Shown here: positions 34,258 to 42,576 of the stretch, piece after piece | How positions within the stretch are numbered: position 1 is the first letter of the stretch | Layout of the letters: each line of letters begins with the position of its first letter | Position numbers and translations under genes: made by a program | The notes under the pieces: model-generated | Database searches by the model: none | What the model saw: only the letters and a program-made list of their open reading frames with translations | Told to the model about the DNA's origin: nothing | From: Phycisphaerae bacterium | GTDB taxonomy: Bacteria; Planctomycetota; Phycisphaerae; Phycisphaerales; UBA1924 | DNA length: 64,000 nucleotides | Direction of reading: 5' to 3' | Assembly (NCBI GenBank): GCA_014192545.1 | Contig: BJHL01000005.1 | Location: 62,001-126,000 of the forward strand

Positions 34258-34287
34258 AACCCCGCGCAAGCGGGGTTGTTTGCTTTT
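34258..34287 (+). terminator. Intrinsic terminator
   Basis: AACCCCGC, loop GCAA, GCGGGGTT, then GTTTGCTTTT: a strong terminator 64 bases after the broken HAF gene. The following 320 bases up to the YceI gene hold no gene; they include short direct repeats (GTTGAGTAGGTTGAA) but no clear motif. Confidence 0.9.
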
Positions 34288-34611
34288 GAGTTGTCGCAGT
34301 CGACTAAAGAAAGCGGTGCTTTAAGTGCTTTTTGATTCTGTGTTCGCGATGGAATTTTGCGGACTTGGTGTGACGCGTGGATATTCTGTGCATCTGATGC
34401 GGAACGAATGGGCTGTTGTGCTGATATACACCTGTTGAAACAGATATGTATGAGTCACAGCAGCTTTGAAAGGTTGAGTAGGTTGAATCAAGTCAGATGA
34501 GGCCGCAGCGCGGCGTGTTGCCGAGACGCGGCTTTTGCGGATGAAACGTGGCTTGTCATGAGCCCGAAGCGCAGCGAGTTGGCTGCGTGGAAAACACTTG
34601 GAGATTTGACG

Positions 34612-35262
34612 ATGAAGCGCGCGAAACTGATTGGGTTGGGTTTGTTGGTTGTGGCTTGCGGCGTGGTTGCGGCGGCTGGCTTGGGCGGGTTTGGGCATCA
34701 TGCGAACGTTCCGGCTGCGGGCGCGGTTGTCGCGGCGAGCGTTGCGAGCGCAGATGCGAAGGCGTTTGAGATTGACGCTGTGCACTCGGCGGTCATCTAT
34801 CGCATCAAGCACATGAACGTTGCGTGGAACTACGGCCGGTTCAACAAGATGAGCGGGCAGTTTCACCTTGATAAGGAAAACCCCGCCAGCAGCGTGCTGA
34901 GCGTGAGCGTTGATGCGTCGAGCATTGACAGCGCGAACACCAAGCGCGATGACCACCTGCGCGGCGGTGACTTCTTTAGCGCGAAGGAGTTTCCGACGCT
35001 CAGTTTCGTCGGCAAGACCTTCACTAAGAAGACCGACACCACCTGGGAAGTCACAGGCGACTTGACTTTGCTGGGGCAAACCAAGCCTCTCACCATCACC
35101 GTCGAAGACACTGGCCGCGGCGCAGGACGCGGCGGCGGCGAAGTTGCGGGCGTTGAAACCAAGTTTGAAATCAAGCGCAGCGACTTTGGCATGAACTACA
35201 TGGTGGGCAAGGGCCTGTCCGATGAAGTCACGCTGATGATCGGTCTTGAGGGTGGCCGGTAA
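34612..35262 (+). CDS. YceI-family periplasmic protein
   Basis: A 216-residue exported protein. A signal peptide or anchor (LIGLGLLVVACGVVAAAGLGG) is followed by the YceI lipocalin-like domain (about 45-216): FEIDAVHSAVIYRIKHMNVAWNYG, a GQFHLD strand, IDSANTKRDDHLRGGDFFSAKEFPTLSF and TGDLTLLGQTKPLTI, all typical. YceI proteins bind isoprenoid chains such as polyprenyl pyrophosphate or quinone in a long hydrophobic pocket. The ATG at 34612 has GGAG 8 bases upstream; a hairpin terminator follows. Confidence 0.92.
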   Translation: MKRAKLIGLGLLVVACGVVAAAGLGGFGHHANVPAAGAVVAASVASADAKAFEIDAVHSAVIYRIKHMNVAWNYGRFNKMSGQFHLDKENPASSVLSVSVDASSIDSANTKRDDHLRGGDFFSAKEFPTLSFVGKTFTKKTDTTWEVTGDLTLLGQTKPLTITVEDTGRGAGRGGGEVAGVETKFEIKRSDFGMNYMVGKGLSDEVTLMIGLEGGR

Positions 35263-35282
35263 GAGCGAGAATTGCGAATGCA

Positions 35283-35312
35283 AGCCGCGCGCGTTTGACG
35301 ACGCGTGCGGCT
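35283..35312 (+). terminator. Terminator after the YceI gene
   Basis: AGCCGCGCGCGT and ACGCGTGCGGCT pair over 12 bp (one G-T) around a 6-base loop, followed by ATTTGT, 20 bases after the stop codon. Confidence 0.75.
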
Positions 35313-35420
35313 ATTTGTGGGCGACGGTTGTTGCCTGCGTCGATGGGATTGAAAGCAGGTGGCGAAGCGGGTTGGCGATTGTGCTGACTCGCTTGGTTGC
35401 TGCTGCGGAACAGAACGAGC

Positions 35421-36356
35421 ATGGATCCTGCACTTTTGCAACAACTGGCGATTGGGGCGATTCCCCCGGGGATTTTTGGCGCACTCGTTTTCTTCGCGGT
35501 GTGGTGGAGGAAGCAGCCAGCAGTGGGCGGCGTTGAGGGGCCGCTTGATTTTGCGATTGGGCGCGATGTTGTTGTGGTGCTTGCGATTGCGGCGGCGATG
35601 CTTGTTATGCATCCGCTGATTACGGCGGGGATCAAACTGCCTGAGTGGGTTGTGCCTCCCAGGCGAGGGGCGGATTGGTTGCCGGTAGTGACGGTGGTAG
35701 CGATGTTGATTGCGTTGGCGGGGTTGCTCTTGCGTGGGCAGCGGCTGCCGATGTGGGCTTGGGCGATTGTGGCGAGTGTGGTGGTGGTGGGGCTTGGGGC
35801 ACTGGCGGCGCAGCGGTTGGTGCGCGAGACTTGGAGTGTGCAAGAGTCGCTGGCGCATCTGGGTGGCGTGGCGGTTATCACGTTTGTGCTGGGGTGGGGG
35901 CTGCTGGTGCTGGCGCGCAAGCCGGGCGTGGTGGGTGTGGCGAGCGTGGTGATTGTCGCGGGGAGTTTGGCGAATATTTTGGCGGGACCAATGAACAGCT
36001 TGAAGCTGGCGCAGTTAGCGGGTGTGATGGCGGCGGTGTTGACGCCGGCGGCGGTGATGACGTTGATTCGGCCCACGCAAGTACTGGCGATGTCGGCGGT
36101 GGCGATGGTGGTGATGGGGCTGGGGAGCGTGAGTTTGCAGGGCGTGGTGTTTGGCAGCGCGAAGGTGTCGAGCGTGGTGTTGTCGCTGGGACTGCTCGCG
36201 ATTTCGCCTTGGATGGGTGTGCTGGCGGGACGCGTGGTGAAGCGCGATGGGGTTGTCAAGTCGCTGGTGCAACTGGCGGCGGTTGGATTGCCTGGGGCGA
36301 TTGCGATGGGGGTTTGGCTTGTGCAGCAGAAGGCGGAGAGTGGGGCGGAGTATTGA
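35421..36356 (+). CDS. Multi-pass membrane protein of unknown function
   Basis: A 311-residue protein made almost entirely of hydrophobic helices (about nine), with very short loops. One longer cytoplasmic loop (RKQPAVGGVEGPLD) follows the first helix. Codons are strongly G-rich on the plus strand (many GTG, GCG and GGG). I recognise no transporter or enzyme signature. The ATG at 35421 gives a sensible N terminus (MDPALLQQLAIG); there is no clear ribosome site. It shares a strong terminator with the convergent citrate synthase gene. Confidence 0.75.
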   Translation: MDPALLQQLAIGAIPPGIFGALVFFAVWWRKQPAVGGVEGPLDFAIGRDVVVVLAIAAAMLVMHPLITAGIKLPEWVVPPRRGADWLPVVTVVAMLIALAGLLLRGQRLPMWAWAIVASVVVVGLGALAAQRLVRETWSVQESLAHLGGVAVITFVLGWGLLVLARKPGVVGVASVVIVAGSLANILAGPMNSLKLAQLAGVMAAVLTPAAVMTLIRPTQVLAMSAVAMVVMGLGSVSLQGVVFGSAKVSSVVLSLGLLAISPWMGVLAGRVVKRDGVVKSLVQLAAVGLPGAIAMGVWLVQQKAESGAEY

Positions 36357-36377
36357 TTGGGTGCGAATGAGTGAATG

Positions 36378-36408
36378 AAAAACCCCGCGAGATGGTCGCG
36401 GGGTTTTT
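36378..36408. terminator. Bidirectional terminator
   Basis: A perfect 13-bp stem (AAAAACCCCGCGA and its complement) with a 5-base loop lies between convergent genes and ends in T runs on both strands. Confidence 0.92.
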
Positions 36409-36418
36409 GATTTGGGGG

Positions 36419-36452
36419 AAGGCATCAAGGCATTCGGCATCGAGGCATCGAG
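36419..36452 (+). repeat. GGCATCAA tandem repeat, copy 2
   Basis: Tandem near-octamers AAGGCATC, AAGGCATT, CGGCATCG, AGGCATCG between the terminator and the gltA stop. The array is the plus-strand counterpart of 24785-24817. Confidence 0.85.
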
Positions 36453-36475
36453 GCACACCGCATCGAGCAACGCAA

Positions 36476-37603
36476 TTAGCGTTTATCGATGGGGGTGTAA
36501 CGCACGTCGTGCGGGCCTTTGTAATCGACGTCGGGGCGGAAGAGGCGGTTGTCGGCGAGTTGCTCAAGGATGTGAGCGCTCCAGCCGCCGATACGTCCCA
36601 CGACGAACATGGGCGTGAAGAGGTCGAGGGGCAAGCCAATGCAGTGATAGGTGGTTGCGCTGTAGAAGTCGACGTTGGGGTAGATACCCTTGGCGGCGAC
36701 AGCGGTGGCCATGGTCTTTTCGATAGCCGTGCTCTTGTCGTAGAGGGCCATGTTGCCGGTGTCTTGCGCGAGCTGCTTGGCGAGGACCTTGAGGTGGGTA
36801 GCGCGCGGGTCGTAAGACTTGTAGACGCGGTGGCCGAAGCCCATGATCTTGTCTTTCTTCGCGAGCTTGTCGAGTGTGTATTGCTCGGCGGCTTCGGGCG
36901 AAGCGATTTCGTTGAGCATGACCATGACGCCTTCATTCGCGCCGCCGTGGAGGGGGCCACGGAGGCTGCCGATGGCGGCGGTGATAGCGGAGTAGATATC
37001 GCTGAGTGTGCTGATGACGACGCGAGCACTGAAGGTGCTGTTGTTGAGGCCGTGGTCGGTGTGGAGGACGAGGCACACATCAAGGGCCTTGGCCATGGTG
37101 GGCGTGGGCTTGGTGCCTGAGATCATGTAGAGGACGTTGGCGGCGATGGGCAGGGTCTTGTCGGGCGCGATGATGGGCAGGCCCTTGCGGTAGCGATGGA
37201 ACGCACCAAGGATGGTGGGCGTGACGGCCAGCAGCGTGAGGGCTTTGTCACGCACGCTGGGCAGGTCGGTGGCGTTGGGCTTGGGGTCAATCAGGCCCAT
37301 CGCGCTCACGGCGGTGCGGAGCACGTGCATGGGCTGAGCATCTTTGGGCATGCTCATGACAAGCTGCGAGATGTACGCGGGCATGTCGTAGCGGGCGCGG
37401 ATGGCGGACTCAAAGTCGGCGAGTTCGGCCTTCTTGGGAAGGCGGCCATTCCACAGGAAGAAGACGCTTTCTTCAAAGCTGCTGTTGCTGGCGAGTTCGC
37501 CGATGGGGATGCCAATTAACTCGAGCACGCCCTTCTCGCCATCGATGAAGGAGATTTTGGTTTCCGTCGCGACGACGCCTTCGAGACCTTTGGAGTACGA
37601 CAT
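36476..37603 (-). CDS. gltA: Citrate synthase
   Basis: A 375-residue citrate synthase that condenses acetyl-CoA and oxaloacetate. The three catalytic residues are seen in LVLHTDHGLNNSTF region plus LRGPLHGGANEGVM (first His), IMGFGHRVYKSYDPRA (second His) and YPNVDFYSA (Asp). Length and the lack of an N-terminal beta domain fit the dimeric type found in many bacteria, closest in style to citrate/2-methylcitrate synthases. The start at 37603 (MSYSKGLEGVVATETKIS) is typical. It is a single gene divergent from the rhomboid protease. Confidence 0.96.
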   Translation of the reverse strand: MSYSKGLEGVVATETKISFIDGEKGVLELIGIPIGELASNSSFEESVFFLWNGRLPKKAELADFESAIRARYDMPAYISQLVMSMPKDAQPMHVLRTAVSAMGLIDPKPNATDLPSVRDKALTLLAVTPTILGAFHRYRKGLPIIAPDKTLPIAANVLYMISGTKPTPTMAKALDVCLVLHTDHGLNNSTFSARVVISTLSDIYSAITAAIGSLRGPLHGGANEGVMVMLNEIASPEAAEQYTLDKLAKKDKIMGFGHRVYKSYDPRATHLKVLAKQLAQDTGNMALYDKSTAIEKTMATAVAAKGIYPNVDFYSATTYHCIGLPLDLFTPMFVVGRIGGWSAHILEQLADNRLFRPDVDYKGPHDVRYTPIDKR

Positions 37604-37870
37604 GCTGGCTTGCCTTTGTGTCCACCGACACGAACTTGACCGTTGCAGTTGACTGTCCTCCCGCCGCCGCGTCACCACAACCGGAGGGGGGCTGCGACTA
37701 TAGAAACGCGAGTGTGAAAAGCCCAATGGGTGCGGGACTGAATCGAGAGGCTTTCGGTAGTTTCGACTGTTTCCGTAGATGAGTGCACGCGAGGGCCTAA
37801 AGGTTTCAAGAATGGGTCGCTACGCTGCGGTTTGGCCTAGGAGTTCCCTTGTCTGCGGGGCAAATGTTGC

Positions 37871-39013
37871 ATGCTTATTCCGCTTTCCATCGACCGTCCC
37901 CGCCAGCGAGCGACCATTGTCACGCCGATGATTATTACGGCGTGTTTTGTGGCGTTTTTTGTGCAGTTTTGGCTGAATCGCGACGCGGACCCGCGAATGC
38001 CGCCGGCGGAGATGGCGCTATACGTGAGGCGTGAGGGGCTGGTGTGGTGGCAGTTGATCACGTATGCGTTTTTGCATGGCGGATTTATGCACATTCTGGG
38101 AAACATGTTGTTTCTGTGGGTGTTTGGGCCGGCAATTGAGGACCGGCTGGGGCACTGGTGGTTTTTGTTGTTCTATCTGGCGGGGGGTATGGTGGCGGGG
38201 TTGACGCACATTGCGTTTGAGCGAGCGCCGGCGCTGGGAGCATCGGGGGCAGTGGCGGCGTGTACGGGTGCGTTCCTTGTCATGTTTCCGCGCACGATGG
38301 TGCGTGTGCTGATCATTTTTCTGATGGGCGGGGTGTACAACATCGCGGCGATGTGGGTGATTGGCTCGGCGATCATGTGGGACATTTTTGTGAACGCGAC
38401 GACGAATCAGGGTGTTGCGTACATGGCGCACTTGGGCGGGTACGCATTTGGTGGCGGCGTGGCGTTTACGCTGCTCGCGACCAAGCTGGTGCCGCGTGAG
38501 CCGTATGACATGTTCAGTGCAATCAAGCAATCCAAGCGGCGAGCGGAGATTCGCAGTGCGATGCAGGCGACCGAGAAGGAGCGAGCGCGGCTGCAGAGGC
38601 CAGCGGAAGTGACGCAGCGCGAGATGGAACTGCGAGCAGCGGTGACGCAAGCACTGGCAGCGCACGATGCCCCGGCGGCGTGTGAGGCGTATCGCACGTT
38701 GGCTCGCGAGTTTGCGGGAGCCGACGCGGTGGGTGTGCTTGCGCGAGATCAGCAGTATGTGATAGCGTGCAAGCTGTACGAAGCGGGCGACATCGCGACG
38801 GCGAGCGGGGCGTTTGCGAGCTTTTTGAAGGCGTATCCGCGAGATAGAGAAGCGGGGAATGTGTGGCTGCTGCTGGGGACGATGCAGGCGCAGAGCGGTG
38901 ATGCGGCGGCGGCGAAAGTGAGTTTGACGAAGGCGACGGAGATTTTGGAAGAGGCGAGCATGCTGGAGATGGCGAAGGGGGAGTTGGCAAAGCTGGGGGT
39001 GAGTGGTTTGTGA
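37871..39013 (+). CDS. Rhomboid-family intramembrane serine protease with TPR tail
   Basis: A 380-residue protein. The rhomboid domain (about 15-220) has HGGFMHILGNMLFLW in helix 2, the catalytic serine in GASGAVAACTG, and the catalytic histidine in YMAHLGGYAFGG. It is followed by a charged linker (residues about 228-260) and a helical domain of about 110 residues with tetratricopeptide character (YEAGDIATASGAFASFLKAYP). The tail would lie in the cytoplasm and may bind partners. Substrate unknown. The ATG at 37871 lies just before the first membrane helix. Confidence 0.92.
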   Translation: MLIPLSIDRPRQRATIVTPMIITACFVAFFVQFWLNRDADPRMPPAEMALYVRREGLVWWQLITYAFLHGGFMHILGNMLFLWVFGPAIEDRLGHWWFLLFYLAGGMVAGLTHIAFERAPALGASGAVAACTGAFLVMFPRTMVRVLIIFLMGGVYNIAAMWVIGSAIMWDIFVNATTNQGVAYMAHLGGYAFGGGVAFTLLATKLVPREPYDMFSAIKQSKRRAEIRSAMQATEKERARLQRPAEVTQREMELRAAVTQALAAHDAPAACEAYRTLAREFAGADAVGVLARDQQYVIACKLYEAGDIATASGAFASFLKAYPRDREAGNVWLLLGTMQAQSGDAAAAKVSLTKATEILEEASMLEMAKGELAKLGVSGL

Positions 39014-39047
39014 CTTGCGCGTGGTGGGTTGTGGTTGTTGGCATGCT

Positions 39048-39070
39048 GCCGCCCCGGAGGTGCTGCCTAC
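39048..39070 (-). repeat. TCC-loop hairpin, degenerate copy
   Basis: On the minus strand a GGTAGG box leads into a stem with two mispairs (GCAGCACC against GGGGCGGC) around loop TCC, 25 bases before the trpF start codon. Confidence 0.5.
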
Positions 39071-39094
39071 CGGTGGTGCGCATACCACTACTGC

Positions 39095-39724
39095 ATGCGC
39101 ACGCGTATCAAAATCTGCGGCATTCGAGATGTGGACTCAGCATTGGCGGCGGCGGAAGCTGGGGCGGATGCGATTGGGCTGGTTTTTGCGAAGCAATCAC
39201 CGCGGGTGGTTGAGCCTGAAGACGCGTTTGACATCATGAGTGCGCTGCCGCCTTTTGTGGCGAGTGTGGGCGTGTTTCGTGATCACAGCGTCGATGACTT
39301 TGCGGATATTGAAGAGCAGTGCCCGACGTTGTACTCGCAGTTGCATGGCGAGGAGGATGTTCGCACCGTGAAGGCGTGCGGGCCTGATGTGATCAAGGCG
39401 ATTAGCTTTGACGAGAAGACGATTCAGGCAGAATTGTTCAAGTGGGCCGCGCTGGATGAAGTGTGCGCGATTCTGATTGACGCGAAAACGCCTGGAAATG
39501 GCGAAGCGTTTGATTGGCGGCTGCTGCAACCTTACATCGACACGGTGACGACGCCCATCATCATCGCGGGCGGATTGACGCCTGCGAATGTGGGTGAGTG
39601 CATTCGCGAGCTGAGGCCTTGGGGCGTGGATGTGAGCAGCGGCGTGGAGCGAGAGCGGGGCGTGAAGGATGAAGAATTAATGGCGGCGTTTTGTGATGCG
39701 GTGAGGGAGGCGGACGCGCGGTGA
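39095..39724 (+). CDS. trpF: Phosphoribosylanthranilate isomerase
   Basis: A 209-residue TIM-barrel enzyme of tryptophan synthesis. Signatures: RIKICGIRDVDSALAAAEAGADAIGLVF at the N terminus (catalytic Cys), VGVFRDHSVDDF, the LIDAKTPGNGEAFDW segment (catalytic Asp, phosphate loop), IIAGGLTPANVGECI and the final GVDVSSGVERERGVKD. No other trp gene is nearby. No ribosome site is obvious; the transcript may be short-leadered, or translation may be coupled to the rhomboid gene 81 bases upstream. Confidence 0.95.
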   Translation: MRTRIKICGIRDVDSALAAAEAGADAIGLVFAKQSPRVVEPEDAFDIMSALPPFVASVGVFRDHSVDDFADIEEQCPTLYSQLHGEEDVRTVKACGPDVIKAISFDEKTIQAELFKWAALDEVCAILIDAKTPGNGEAFDWRLLQPYIDTVTTPIIIAGGLTPANVGECIRELRPWGVDVSSGVERERGVKDEELMAAFCDAVREADAR

Positions 39725-39860
39725 GAGAGCGGGGAGCGGGAAAGAAATGCCAGAGCGAAGTTGGTTCGCTGGTTGATCGCTTTCTCGCGAGGCATTCTCC
39801 CTCGCCCCTTCTCTGTGTTTCTGTGCCTCTGCGGTGAACGAAACCACTAACCGCCCTGGC

Positions 39861-40859
39861 CTACTCCATCGCGATGGCGCGTTGGCGGATGCCGTCGATG
39901 ACGTCGCGGACTTCGCCCGCCATGCGGCTGTTGGGGAATTGGGCGATGATTTTTTCGCCGATTTCTGCGGCGGATTTCCATTGTTTGTCTTGCAGCGCGA
40001 GTTTGAACTGAGCGCCCAGATTGTCGCGGGCCTTGCCGATCACGCCGCGGGCCATTTCGCGCAGGGGCTCGGCTTCTTCGGGCGTGAGGTATTGGTCGAG
40101 TTGGCGCAGGCGTTCCATGGCTTCGTCGGCTTTGCCCTCTTGGGCAGCGAGGAAGAAGCTGCGTTCGAGTTCTTGCTTGTGCGTCATGCGGACGGCGATA
40201 ACGCGATGATCGAGGTTCGCGACTTTGGTCACGCTGGGGAAGAGCCGCTGGACTTTTTGTGCTTCGGCGATGGCTGCGTCCCAGTGACCGGCGGCCATGA
40301 GATTTTCGACTTGTGCAACGGCGGCGATCACGGCTTGATTGGTGGTTTCAAAGCGGGCGCGTTCGATGCGTTGGCGGTATTCCTCTGAAAGCTGCAACGC
40401 GCCGAAGCGATTGGCCAGGCGATTGACCAGCACCATCGCGCCGTCCCAGTCTTGGTTGGTGATGTCATCTTCGATTGCGCGCTTGAGCATGTCGCGCTCG
40501 TGCTGGCGGAAGAGGACTTGCTTGGCGTCGTCGGAAAGTTGCGACTGTGCGACGAGGCGTTGCAGTTCGCTTTGCAGAGCTTCGAGATCGCCCGAGTTGC
40601 TGGTGCCTCGCGAGGAGCCGTGGACCCAGCGAACGATGAGCACGATGGCGACGGGCAAGAGCGTGAGCACCAGCGCAACGCCTATGAAGCCTGCAAGACT
40701 TTCGCCTTTGCGGATCATGAGAATGCTGGCGACGAGAGCTGCGCCGTAGCAGAGGGTACTGATGGCGACCACGAGCCACTGCGCAGATGAGACGCGGCGG
40801 ATGGGTTGGGTCTTGCCGAAGACGGCGTCGATGGTTTGATCGGTCGTTGAGGTGGTCAT
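39861..40859 (-). CDS. Membrane protein with helical repeat tail, unknown function
   Basis: A 332-residue protein. Two membrane helices near the N terminus (about 27-49 and 56-77) form a hairpin, leaving about 250 residues in the cytoplasm. That part is helical, with a coiled-coil-like segment (LEALQSELQRLVAQSQLS) and tetratricopeptide-like pairs such as WDAAIAEAQKVQRLFPSVTKV and KWKSAAEIGEKIIAQFPNSRMAG-type motifs. It is probably a scaffold or adaptor; no enzyme motif is seen. Upstream of the start a short repeat of GGGATGCC units occurs (about 40866-40900). Confidence 0.75.
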   Translation of the reverse strand: MTTSTTDQTIDAVFGKTQPIRRVSSAQWLVVAISTLCYGAALVASILMIRKGESLAGFIGVALVLTLLPVAIVLIVRWVHGSSRGTSNSGDLEALQSELQRLVAQSQLSDDAKQVLFRQHERDMLKRAIEDDITNQDWDGAMVLVNRLANRFGALQLSEEYRQRIERARFETTNQAVIAAVAQVENLMAAGHWDAAIAEAQKVQRLFPSVTKVANLDHRVIAVRMTHKQELERSFFLAAQEGKADEAMERLRQLDQYLTPEEAEPLREMARGVIGKARDNLGAQFKLALQDKQWKSAAEIGEKIIAQFPNSRMAGEVRDVIDGIRQRAIAME

Positions 40860-41006
40860 GAGGACGCGGGGACTGGGATGCCCGGAGCTGGGATGCCTCG
40901 AGTGGTTGCGACGCGTGTTTCCCCTCGAGGCATGAGCGTAGTGGGGTGGGCATGATCAGGTGCAGTCGGGTGAGCGGACGGATGCGGGGGGCGGGTGTCT
41001 CCTAGA

Positions 41007-41498
41007 ATGCTCCCCTTGGCCAAGAAACCTGACAAATCCGATCCGTCCAATCAGATCATTGCGGAAAATCGCAAGGCTCGGCATGATTTTGTCATCGACG
41101 AGACGCTTGAGTGCGGCATCATGCTGACGGGGTCAGAGATCAAGAGCGTGCGCGACAAGCAGATCAGCATCGGCGAAGGGTGGGTGCGTGTGACGGAGAA
41201 TCCGCCCACGCTGATGCTGCAGCAGGTGCATATTGGCGAGTACAAGCCTGCGGGTGCGCTGGGGCATAAGCCGGTGCGGGCGCGAGTGCTGCTGGCGAAG
41301 AAGGGTGAGATTCTGAAGATCGCCCGCAAGTTCACGAAGGGGACGACGATTGTGCCGCTGAAGATGTATTTCAAGGGCGGCTGGGCGAAGGTGCTAATTG
41401 GGATTGGGCACGGGGCGAAGGTGCACGACAAGCGCGAGAGCATCAAGCAGAAGGATGCGAAGCGGGAGATGGCGCGGGCGATGTCGCGGAAGTTTTGA
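41007..41498 (+). CDS. smpB: SsrA-binding protein SmpB
   Basis: A 163-residue SmpB, partner of tmRNA in ribosome rescue. Conserved segments: ENRKARHDFVIDETLECGIMLTGSEIKSVRDKQISI, the ARVLLAKKGEILKIARK region and PLKMYFKGGWAKVLIGIGHGAKVHDKRESIKQKDAKREM, with the basic C-terminal tail that enters the mRNA channel. The start is unsure: ATG 41007, or TTG 41016 giving MAKKPDKS. No ssrA gene was seen in the window. Confidence 0.95.
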   Translation: MLPLAKKPDKSDPSNQIIAENRKARHDFVIDETLECGIMLTGSEIKSVRDKQISIGEGWVRVTENPPTLMLQQVHIGEYKPAGALGHKPVRARVLLAKKGEILKIARKFTKGTTIVPLKMYFKGGWAKVLIGIGHGAKVHDKRESIKQKDAKREMARAMSRKF

Positions 41499-41501
41499 AG
41501 A

Positions 41502-41723
41502 TCATCCAGCGCGTTTGCGTGGCGCGACGTAGTCGACGTGCGATGTCGGTTTAGGAATTGGCTGGCCGTCTTCTTTCAGGCCTTCGATGTGAAATTCGAT
41601 TGCATCACGGATGCGAGCGAGCACGAGTGGACGTGTGCGTGCCGTGGCAACGCAGCCGGGTAGATCGGGCACATAGGCTGCGAAGCCGGTCTTCGATTTT
41701 TCAACGACAACGGCGTATTTCAT
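41502..41723 (-). CDS. hicB: HicB-family antitoxin
   Basis: A 73-residue HicB-like antitoxin. The partially degraded RNase-H-like fold is recognisable in YAVVVEKSKTGFAAYVPDLPGCVATARTRPLVLARIRDAIEFHIEGLKEDG. It lacks a C-terminal DNA-binding domain, as in short HicB proteins, ending instead in a basic tail. It overlaps hicA by 4 bases (ATGA-type), so the two are translationally coupled. It converges on smpB with 3 bases between stops. Confidence 0.92.
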   Translation of the reverse strand: MKYAVVVEKSKTGFAAYVPDLPGCVATARTRPLVLARIRDAIEFHIEGLKEDGQPIPKPTSHVDYVAPRKRAG

Positions 41724-41917
41724 GCTGATTCGCCCTTCAGACCGGATTGCTTCAAGATGCTATTGAGCGTTCCTGGTGGAAGATCATCGGATGCCTTACC
41801 TGCAACTGTAACACGTCCGGGCTTGGATGCATGCTTGTACTGACGATGGCTGCCGCGTGTTGCGACGAGATACCAACCATCGCGTTCGATGAGTCGGATG
41901 ACATCGCGGACCTTCAT
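41720..41917 (-). CDS. hicA: HicA-family mRNA interferase toxin
   Basis: A 65-residue HicA toxin with the double-stranded RNA-binding-like fold. The catalytic histidine is in TRGSHRQYKH, preceded by KVRDVIRLIERDGWYLVA and followed by the VTVAGKASDDLPPGTLNSILKQSG strand and helix. It cleaves mRNA when freed from HicB. The toxin-first order with a 4-base overlap is standard. A hairpin repeat (41981) lies just upstream. Confidence 0.93.
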   Translation of the reverse strand: MKVRDVIRLIERDGWYLVATRGSHRQYKHASKPGRVTVAGKASDDLPPGTLNSILKQSGLKGESA

Positions 41918-41980
41918 TGAGGCATGATACGAAGAGTTCCGACGCGTGTCGCGGATTGCGTTAATTGGTTGGTGGCAGAT

Positions 41981-42008
41981 CCGGACCTTCGCGGAGCCTC
42001 AGGTCCGG
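41981..42008. repeat. Hairpin with 12-base conserved core, copy 1
   Basis: CCGGACCT and AGGTCCGG form a perfect 8-bp stem around TCGCGGAGCCTC. The same 12-base core, with a G-T containing stem, occurs at 43604. It lies 9 bases beyond the atpC stop. Confidence 0.88.
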
Positions 42009-42017
42009 CGTCAGGAG

Positions 42018-42467
42018 TTAGATTCCGCCGCCTTTGCCGGTCATTTCGAGCTTCTTGGCGGCCAGGGCGCGGGCGTGCATGAGGTCTTCGGTTGCGGCGG
42101 GGGTGTTGTCTTTGGGCTTGGCGCCCTGCAATGCGCGGGCTTCGGCTTCGGCATCGGCTTTGGTCAGCGTTTCGGTGGCCCACGCTTTCTCAGCGAGAAT
42201 AGTGAGTTCTTCGTTGGCCATCTTGATGAAGCCGCCGTCGATGAGGAAACTGCGGCTGCCGCCTTTGCTGCCCGTGCCTTGCATTTTGGCATCGTCGGCA
42301 AAGTCGAGGCGAAGTTCGCCCATGCCCAACTTCATGAGCATGGGGGCGCGGCCTGGCATGACGCCCAGAAGGCCGTCGAACATGGGGACGCTGGCGTAGA
42401 CGCACTTGTCGTCGATGAGGCCGGCGGTGGGAGTGACGAGCTTGCAGCGGAAAGACTTCTGGGCCAC
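42018..42467 (-). CDS. atpC: F-type ATP synthase subunit epsilon
   Basis: A 149-residue F1 epsilon subunit. The N-terminal beta-sandwich is seen in FRCKLVTPTAGLIDDKCVYASVPMFDGLLGVMPGRAPMLMKLGMGELRL, then FLIDGGFIKMANEELTILAEKAWATETL, and a shortened C-terminal helical part. The start is GTG at 42467 with CCGGAG 9 bases upstream. It is alone here: no atpD precedes it, unlike the usual atp operon, so the subunit genes are split in this genome or this is a second copy. Confidence 0.9.
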   Translation of the reverse strand: MAQKSFRCKLVTPTAGLIDDKCVYASVPMFDGLLGVMPGRAPMLMKLGMGELRLDFADDAKMQGTGSKGGSRSFLIDGGFIKMANEELTILAEKAWATETLTKADAEAEARALQGAKPKDNTPAATEDLMHARALAAKKLEMTGKGGGI

Positions 42468-42576
42468 GGGGCGGTGCTCCGGTACGGGTACTGTCAGTTG
42501 CGAGGCACGCGTGCCTGCGGGGGCCAATAGTAGACGATCGACGGGCGGTTGGGAATTGGCGGCGGTTTGGAGTCTG

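Noticed and set aside
41502-41917. HicAB considered as part of a larger defence island
   Set aside because: Neighbours are housekeeping genes (smpB, atpC); the only other possible defence gene, the orphan methylase, is 30 kb away.
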